From Phycicoccus jejuensis (GTDB taxonomy: Bacteria > Actinomycetota > Actinomycetes > Actinomycetales > Dermatophilaceae): a DNA stretch of 64,000 bases. The position numbers and the translations under genes were made by a program. The stretch lies in contig NZ_JOEE01000009.1 of assembly GCF_000720925.1 (NCBI RefSeq), positions 1 to 64,000 of the forward strand, read 5' to 3'. Positions 55,993-64,000 of this stretch are shown in pieces; positions within the stretch are counted from its first letter, which is position 1; each line of letters starts with the position of its first letter. The notes under the pieces were generated by a model. That model made no database searches. It had not been told where the DNA came from and worked only from the letters and a program-made list of their open reading frames with translations.

Positions 55993-56340
55993 ATGAGCGA
56001 GACCTCCGAGTGCCTGTTCTGCCGCATCCTCGCGGGTGAGGTCCCGGCCGACGTCGTCGCCGAGACCGACCACTCGCTGGCCTTCCGCGACATCGGCCCC
56101 CAGGCGCCGACGCACGTCCTCGTCATCCCGCGCCGCCACGTCCCCGACATCGGGACGCTCGCCGCCGAGGCACCCGAGGAGCTCGCCGACGCCGTCGCGC
56201 TCGCGGCCCGCGTCGCCGACGACGAGGGTCTCGAGGGGTTCCGGCTCGTCGCCAACACGGGCGCGGCCGCGCAGCAGACGGTCTTCCACTGCCACCTGCA
56301 CGTCCTCGGCGGGCGCGAGCTGACCTGGCCCCCCGGCTGA
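55993..56340 (+). CDS. HIT family protein (HINT-like)
   Basis: This 115-residue protein has the histidine-triad motif HCHLHV near the C-terminus (about 99-104) and the N-terminal CLFCRILAGEVPADVVAET. HINT-type enzymes hydrolyse nucleoside phosphoramidates. ATG 55993 lies 6 nt after TAGGGT (55981-55986), a clear leaderless arrangement. It heads the phoH-ybeY-era region as in many actinobacteria. Confidence 0.93.
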   Translation: MSETSECLFCRILAGEVPADVVAETDHSLAFRDIGPQAPTHVLVIPRRHVPDIGTLAAEAPEELADAVALAARVADDEGLEGFRLVANTGAAAQQTVFHCHLHVLGGRELTWPPG

Positions 56341-56396
56341 CCGGCGCGCATTCCCGCGTGATGACCGTCGGTGCGGGCCTCTAGACTGGCCCGACG

Positions 56397-57472
<1,076 letters not shown>

Positions 57473-57476
<4 letters not shown>

Positions 57477-57940
57477 GCATCGACGTCCTCAACGAGACCG
57501 AGGTCGCGCTCGACGAGCTCGAGCTCGTCGCCTGCGCGCGCTACGTCCTCCAGGAGATGCGCGTCCACCCGCAGGCGGACCTCTGCCTGCGTCTCGTCGA
57601 CGAGTCCGCGATGGAGACCCTCCACGTGCAGTGGATGGACCTGCCCGGCCCGACCGACGTCATGAGCTTCCCGATGGACGAGCTGCGTCCCGGGCGCGAC
57701 GGCGTGCCGCCGCAGGAAGGTGTCCTCGGCGACATCGTGCTCTGCCCGACCGTCGCTGCGAAGCAGGCCCGCGAGGCCGGCCACGCCACCGAGGAGGAGC
57801 TGCTCCTGCTCACGACGCACGGCATCCTCCACCTCCTCGGCTTCGACCACGCCGAGCCCGAGGAGGAGAAGGAGATGTTCGAGCTGCAGCGCCAGCTCCT
57901 CCTCACCTTCCTCGCCACGCGCGGCCGACCGAGCACCTGA
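57473..57940 (+). CDS. ybeY: Endoribonuclease YbeY
   Basis: YbeY is a zinc-dependent RNase involved in 16S rRNA 3'-end maturation and ribosome quality control. The 155-residue protein has the catalytic H3 motif [11 protein letters not shown] (about 116-126) and the conserved [12 protein letters not shown]. The ATG overlaps the phoH stop (ATGA). It continues into the CBS-domain protein gene 13 bp downstream. Confidence 0.95.
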
Positions 57941-57953
57941 GCCGGAGGACCCC

Positions 57954-59246
57954 ATGACCCGGCTCGTCGTCGCAGCCGTCCTCGCGACCATCGTCGCGTT
58001 CCTCATCTCGATGGCCGAGTCGGCCTTCCAGCGGATGTCGCGGGTGCGCGCCGAGGAGCTGGTCGACGAGGGCCGCCCCGGCGCCGCCGCGCTCGTCCGG
58101 GTCGTCGGCGACACCGCCGCCTACCTCTCCGTGCTGTCGTTCCTCCGGGTCATCGCCGAGTCGACCGCCGCCGTGATGGTCACCCTCGCCGCGGTCGCGC
58201 TCGTCGAGGGCACGTGGCAGCCGTTCCTCGTGGCGATCGGCGTCATGGCGCTCATCAGCTTCGCCATCGTCGGTGTCTCGCCGGGCACCCTCGGCCGCCA
58301 GCACAGCGTCCGGGTCGCCCTGCTCGCGGCGCCGGTGGCCATCTGGCTGCGCCGGGTGCTCGGCCCGTTCTCCCGGCTGCTCATCGCGCTGACCAACGCC
58401 GTGACGCCGGGCAAGGGCTTCCGCGACGGGCCGTTCGAGAGCGAGTCCGAGCTGCGCGACCTCGTCGACGTCGCCCGCGAGAACCGGCTCATCGACTCCG
58501 ACGAGCGCGAGATGCTCCACTCCGTCTTCGAGCTCGGCGACACCCTGACCCGCGAGGTGATGGTCCCGCGCACCGACATGGTCGCGGTCGACGACGACCG
58601 GGTCTGCCGCCAGGCGATGAAGCTCTTCCTCCGCTCGGGGTTCTCGAGGATCCCCGTCGTCGGCGAGAGCGTCGACGACGTCGTCGGCATCCTCTACCTC
58701 AAGGACGTCGTGCGGCGGATGAACGCCGACCCGGCGGCCGTCACCCTGCCGGTCACCGAGCTGATGCGCCCGGCCCGCTTCGTCCCCGAGAGCAAGCCGG
58801 TCGACGCCCTCATGCGCGAGCTCCAGCTCGAGCAGACCCACCTCGCCGTCGTCGTCGACGAGTACGGCGGCACCGCTGGCATCGTGACGATCGAGGACAT
58901 CCTCGAGGAGATCGTCGGCGAGATCACCGACGAGTACGACCGCGAGGCCTTCGAGGTCGAGGACCTGCCCGACGGCCGCACCCGCGTCGCCGCGACGATG
59001 CACGTCGACGACCTCGCCGAGCTCTTCGACGTCGACCTCGACGAGGACGAGGTCGACACCGTGGGCGGGCTCATCGGCAAGACGACCGGGCTCGTGCCCA
59101 TCCTCGGTTCCTCGTGCGAGGTGGCGGGGCTGCGGCTCACGGCCGAGCGCATGTCCGGGCGGCGCCACCGCGTCGCCACCGTCCTCGTCGAGCGGGTCGC
59201 CCCCGAGCTGCCCGCCGACGCCGAGCTCGAGGAGAGCGTCGGATGA
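57954..59246 (+). CDS. Hemolysin/CorC-family protein (DUF21, CBS pair, transporter-associated domain)
   Basis: This 430-residue membrane protein has an N-terminal DUF21 region of about three to four helices (LVVAAVLATIVAFLISMAES and following), two CBS domains (VMVPRTDMVAVD, LPVTELMRPARFVPES) and a C-terminal CorC/HlyC domain with EYGGTAGIVTIEDILEEIVG. Related CNNM/CorC proteins move or sense magnesium or other divalent cations. ATG 57954 follows GGAGGA. Its stop overlaps the era ATG. Confidence 0.93.
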   Translation: MTRLVVAAVLATIVAFLISMAESAFQRMSRVRAEELVDEGRPGAAALVRVVGDTAAYLSVLSFLRVIAESTAAVMVTLAAVALVEGTWQPFLVAIGVMALISFAIVGVSPGTLGRQHSVRVALLAAPVAIWLRRVLGPFSRLLIALTNAVTPGKGFRDGPFESESELRDLVDVARENRLIDSDEREMLHSVFELGDTLTREVMVPRTDMVAVDDDRVCRQAMKLFLRSGFSRIPVVGESVDDVVGILYLKDVVRRMNADPAAVTLPVTELMRPARFVPESKPVDALMRELQLEQTHLAVVVDEYGGTAGIVTIEDILEEIVGEITDEYDREAFEVEDLPDGRTRVAATMHVDDLAELFDVDLDEDEVDTVGGLIGKTTGLVPILGSSCEVAGLRLTAERMSGRRHRVATVLVERVAPELPADAELEESVG

Positions 59247-60184
59247 CCGACAGCACCCCCATCGCCCCGCGCGAGGGCTACGTCGCCGGGTTCGCCTGCT
59301 TCGTCGGCCGTCCCAACGCGGGCAAGTCGACCTTGACCAACGCGCTCGTCGGGCAGAAGGTCGCCATCACCTCGAGCAAGCCGCAGACGACGCGACACAC
59401 CATCCGCGGCATCGTCACGACGGACGCGAGCCAGCTCGTGCTCGTCGATACGCCGGGCCTGCACCGGCCGCGGACCCTCCTCGGGGAGCGGCTCAACGAC
59501 CTCGTCCGCGAGACGCTGCTCGAGGTCGACGTCATCGGCTTCTGCCTGCCCTCGGACCAGCGCGTCGGCCCGGGCGACCAGTTCATCGCCAACGAGCTCG
59601 CCGAGCTGCGCCGCGGCCGCCGCGTGCCGGTCGTCGCCATCGCGACCAAGTCCGACTCCGTCGACCGCCAGCGGCTCGCCGAGCACCTCATCGCCGTCGA
59701 CCGGCTGGGGGACTGGGATGCCATCGTGCCGTGCTCGGCGACCCGCGGCGACCAGGTCGACGACGTGGCGGAGGTGCTGTCCGGCTACCTGCCGCCCTCG
59801 CCCGGGCCGCTCTACCCCGACGGCCAGCTGACCGACGAGCCGGAGGCCGTCATGGTCGCCGAGCTCGTCCGTGAGGCGGCCCTCGAGGGGGTGCGCGACG
59901 AGCTGCCGCACAGCCTCGCGGTCGTCGTCGAGGAGATGGTCCAGCGCGAGGACCGGCCGGCGGACGACCCGCTCCTCGACGTGCGCGTCCACGTGTTCGT
60001 CGAGCGCGACAGCCAGAAGGCGATCGTCATCGGCCGCGGCGGCTCGCGGCTGCGCGAGGTCGGCACGAACGCCCGGCAGGGCATCGAGGCGCTGCTCGGG
60101 CAGCGGGTGCACCTCGACCTCCACGTCAAGGTGGCCAAGGACTGGCAGCGCGACCCCAAGCAGATGCAGCGCCTCGGGTTCTGA
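59243..60184 (+). CDS. era: GTPase Era
   Basis: Era is a GTPase required for 30S subunit maturation that binds the 3' end of 16S rRNA. The 313-residue protein has G1 GRPNAGKST, G2/G3 switch TTRHTIRGI and DTPGLHRP, NKxD-type TKSD, and a C-terminal KH domain (KAIVIGRGGSRLREVGTNAR, then QRVHLDLHVKVAKDWQ). The ATG overlaps the preceding stop. In this genome it is followed by a LuxR-type paralogue array on the other strand. Confidence 0.96.
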   Translation: MTDSTPIAPREGYVAGFACFVGRPNAGKSTLTNALVGQKVAITSSKPQTTRHTIRGIVTTDASQLVLVDTPGLHRPRTLLGERLNDLVRETLLEVDVIGFCLPSDQRVGPGDQFIANELAELRRGRRVPVVAIATKSDSVDRQRLAEHLIAVDRLGDWDAIVPCSATRGDQVDDVAEVLSGYLPPSPGPLYPDGQLTDEPEAVMVAELVREAALEGVRDELPHSLAVVVEEMVQREDRPADDPLLDVRVHVFVERDSQKAIVIGRGGSRLREVGTNARQGIEALLGQRVHLDLHVKVAKDWQRDPKQMQRLGF

Positions 60185-60194
60185 CCGCTCCCGG

Positions 60195-60878
60195 TCAGCG
60201 GGTGCCGGCGGCGACGAGCATCGCGACGGCGTGCGAGCGGTTGCGGGCGCCCAGCCACGCGACGACCTCGCGGACCTCGTGCGACACGGTGCGCGCACCG
60301 ACGCCGAGCGCGGTGGCGATCTCCCGGTCCGAGTGGCCGTCGAGCAGGAAGAGCGCCACACGAAAAGGTCTCTCCGGCAACGGGGTACGCAGCCCTAGTT
60401 CTTGCCACGGCACGGCGGCCTCTCACGCCTCCTCGAAGGCGGCACACGCGAGGGCCACGAGGTCGGGGTCGTCCGAGCCGTAGGCGGACCCCGACACGGC
60501 CACGCCGTCGGGACCGGGGACCACGAGGTACCGCTCGTCGAGGACGATCATCTTGAGGTGGACCGGCCCGATCCGGCAGCCCGAGTCGAAGGACGTGAGC
60601 AGGGGCGACTCGTGCGCGTGACGGGTGGAGAAGACGACCCTCTCGTGGAGGCCCCTCGACCGGGTCCGGTGGTTGAGGTGGTCCATGGCCCGGGCGATGG
60701 ACGGGACGTGACGGTCGGCGACCCGCCAGAACGAGCGTTCGGTCGCGGCCTCGAGCTCGCCGAACGCGCGGGCCAGCTCGCGGCCCTCCCCGAGCGGGCG
60801 CAGGACCGGGTCCCCGGAGGACAGCAGGGCACGGACCCGCTCGGCCAGCCGTCGGGTGTCGGCGAACGCCCTCGTCAT
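60195..60878 (-). pseudogene. LuxR-type HTH protein, paralogue 4, interrupted by in-frame TGA
   Basis: The N-terminal part reads in frame from ATG 60878 (MTRAFADTRRLAERVRALLS) to a TGA at 60423-60425. The same frame then continues as VPWQELGLRTPLPERPFRVA and the HTH HSDREIATALGVGARTVSHE to the stop at 60195. Compared with paralogue 3 (FEEMWSRSAPWQEVGL), the TGA sits exactly where the other copy has Trp, so a single TGG to TGA change explains it. It is either a nonsense pseudogene or two separately translated parts (GTG 60413 could restart the HTH piece). The ATG overlaps the stop of paralogue 3. Confidence 0.75.
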
Positions 60879-61502
60879 GCAGCCCCCGCCAGTACAGCGA
60901 TGGCGTGTGCCCGGTTGCGCGCACCCAGCCAGGCGACGACCTCGCGGACCTCCTGCGACACGGTGCGCCCGCCGACCTGCAGCTCGTCGGCGACCTCGCG
61001 GTCCGAGTAGCCCTTGAGGAGCAGCAGAGCGACCTGGAAACGCCTCTGCGGCAGGGGTGGACGCAGCCCGACCTCCTGCCAGGGGGCGGAGCGGGACCAC
61101 ATCTCCTCGAACGCCTCGATGCCGAGCCGGACCAGGTCCGGGTCGTCGGTGCCGCACGCGGTGGCCGACGAGGACCTTGAGGGGGACCGGACCGATCCGG
61201 GCCTGCGGCTCGAAGGACGTGAGGAGGGGCGAGGAGCGGGCATGGGGCGTCGAGTAGATCGAGCGTTCCTCGATCCCCCGGGCGCGCGAGCGGTCGTCGA
61301 GCTCGTGCATGCCCCGGGCGGTCATCCGGATGTGGCGCTGCGCGGCCAGCCACACCGAGCGCCTCGTGCGCGCCTCGAGCTCCTCGAACGCCCGGACGAG
61401 CGCCCAGCCCTCGCCGAGCGGCCGGAGGACGGGGTCGTTCGCCCGCAGCAGGGTCTCGACCTGCGTGGCGAGTCGCCGGGTCGCGCTCCCTCCGACGCTC
61501 AC
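60875..61502 (-). pseudogene. LuxR-type HTH protein, paralogue 3, frameshifted by an internal deletion
   Basis: GTG 61502 overlaps the stop of paralogue 2. The N-terminus is intact as far as ARIGPVPLKVLVG, then the coding register changes near 61160-61175. The rest (TACGTDDPDLVRLGIEAFEE, then YSDREVADELQVGGRTVSQE and the C-terminal HTH) is in another frame. Paralogue 4 has about 17 extra residues at this point, so a deletion not divisible by three is the likely cause. The shifted frame stays open through to 60423, so translation could run into paralogue 4's N-terminal domain. Confidence 0.75.
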
Positions 61503-62170
61503 GCCGCCCCCACGAGCATCGCGATGCCGTGGCCCCGGTTGCGGGCACCGAGCCAGTCCAGCACCGCCCGCACCTCGACGGCGACGGTGCGCGCGCTGAC
61601 CCCCAGGGTCTCGGCGATCTGTCGGTCCGACAGCCCGTCGGCCATCCCGAGCGCGACGTGGAACCGGCGGGGGTCCAGCGGGGGGCGCAGCCCGGCGTCC
61701 TGCCAGCCACGCCCGTGCGCCCACGCGTCCGCGATCGCCCGGGCAGCGAGGGCCACGAGGTCCGGGTCCTCGGTGAGGAAGGCGTGCACCTCACGGTCCA
61801 GGGGCCTCGGCGACGCGAGGAGCGCCGCCCGCTCGTCGACCACGAGCGCAGGGAGCGGGACATCCCCGATCCGGACCTCCGGCTCCAGCGTCGTCAGGAG
61901 GGGGAACGAAGCCGCCGCGCGGGGCGAGTACACCGTCCGCTCGTCGACCGCCCGGTCACGCGCCGGCCCGTCCAGGCCCAGCGTCCGTCGCAACGAGGAG
62001 AGCCTCGCTCCCCACTGCATGCTCCACACGCGGGCTGCCGTCTGCGCCGCCAGCCCGACGAGCACCTGCGTCACCTCGGCGGGCGTCGGCAGCGGGGTGA
62101 GCACGGGGTCCTGCTGGTCGATCGCCTCCGCGACGCGGCCGGGCAGCTCCGTCGCGGGCGGCTGGGGCAC
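61499..62170 (-). CDS. LuxR-type HTH protein, paralogue 2
   Basis: This 223-residue protein has an N-terminal domain of about 145 residues that is shared only with its neighbours (PVLTPLPTPAEVTQVL, YSPRAAASFPLLTTLEPEVR) and a C-terminal LuxR-like helix-turn-helix (LSDRQIAETLGVSARTVAVE, VLDWLGARNRGHGIAML). There is no phospho-receiver, PAS or autoinducer-binding domain, so the N-terminal domain is probably the sensor or multimerisation part. GTG 62170 follows AGGAG; its stop overlaps paralogue 3. The function is unknown. Confidence 0.75.
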   Translation of the reverse strand: MPQPPATELPGRVAEAIDQQDPVLTPLPTPAEVTQVLVGLAAQTAARVWSMQWGARLSSLRRTLGLDGPARDRAVDERTVYSPRAAASFPLLTTLEPEVRIGDVPLPALVVDERAALLASPRPLDREVHAFLTEDPDLVALAARAIADAWAHGRGWQDAGLRPPLDPRRFHVALGMADGLSDRQIAETLGVSARTVAVEVRAVLDWLGARNRGHGIAMLVGAA

Positions 62171-62232
62171 GGGGGTGTCTCCTGGGGCTGGTGGGGCCCA
62201 GCCTAGAGGGGGTGGCGCGGACCCGCAGCAGG

Positions 62233-64000
<1,768 letters not shown>

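Noticed and set aside
60423..60425. TGA read as selenocysteine in LuxR-type paralogue 4
   Set aside because: The paralogous residue is Trp, not Cys, and no selenocysteine machinery or obvious SECIS hairpin was seen.

Overview
The window is chromosomal DNA from a very GC-rich actinobacterium. Third codon positions are almost always G or C, GTG starts are common, and many genes have a TAnnnT hexamer 6-7 nt before the start codon, as expected for leaderless transcripts. The gene order recA-recX-miaB-def-miaA-dapF-hflX, holA-rpsT-lepA, hemW-hrcA-dnaJ-rsmE and HIT-phoH-ybeY-corC-era-asd is the usual actinobacterial one. The overall content resembles the Intrasporangiaceae/Dermatophilaceae, but that family placement is inference; no rRNA gene or tRNA was seen.

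Layout. 1-4.9 kb: two secreted proteins (a cut-off I36-type inhibitor and a peptidoglycan-binding M15-like protein), an ABC exporter made of one ATPase and two permeases, and a homocysteine methyltransferase. 5-17 kb: recA with an SOS box, recX, a YccF membrane protein, a scar holding two truncated genes, miaB, a small membrane protein, an orphan MT0933-type antitoxin, def, miaA (apparent CTG start), dapF, a secreted gamma-glutamyltransferase, an RsmC-like methyltransferase and hflX. 17-30 kb: a double GNAT protein, fhs, a DinG-like helicase, a small kinase, holA, rpsT with promoter and terminator, a GH25 lysozyme, an orphan PemK/MazF toxin, a DUF2200 protein, a phosphotransferase, lepA and an MFS transporter.

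31-48.7 kb is an accessory block between lepA and hemW, which are often close neighbours. Most of it reads leftwards: a LuxR-type response regulator, a histidine kinase, a receiver-only regulator, a Tat-exported multicopper oxidase, a private type I signal peptidase, CopC and a CopD/CtaG-like membrane protein. To its right lie a SARP/BTAD regulator and a 1,521-residue secreted protein with three copies of an unnamed six-cysteine module separated by choice-of-anchor-D repeats. A 19-bp element sits exactly 57 bp before the start codons of both the receiver-only regulator and the giant protein, and a related 11-bp tandem repeat precedes the oxidase, suggesting one regulon for copper handling and the surface protein. 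A NUDIX hydrolase, a thioesterase-like protein, a tyrosine phosphatase, a membrane protein and a second two-component system complete the block.

48.7-60.2 kb returns to core genes: hemW, DUF4870, TfoX-like and DUF3097 proteins, hrcA with a CIRCE operator, dnaJ, rsmE, DUF1905 and VOC proteins, HIT, phoH, ybeY, a CBS-domain transporter-like protein and era. 60.2-62.9 kb holds four tandem paralogous LuxR-type HTH proteins, two intact, one frameshifted and one interrupted by an in-frame TGA at a conserved tryptophan. asd begins at 63,206 and runs off the end. Several intergenic gaps contain long, nearly perfect hairpins, a repeated extragenic feature of this genome.
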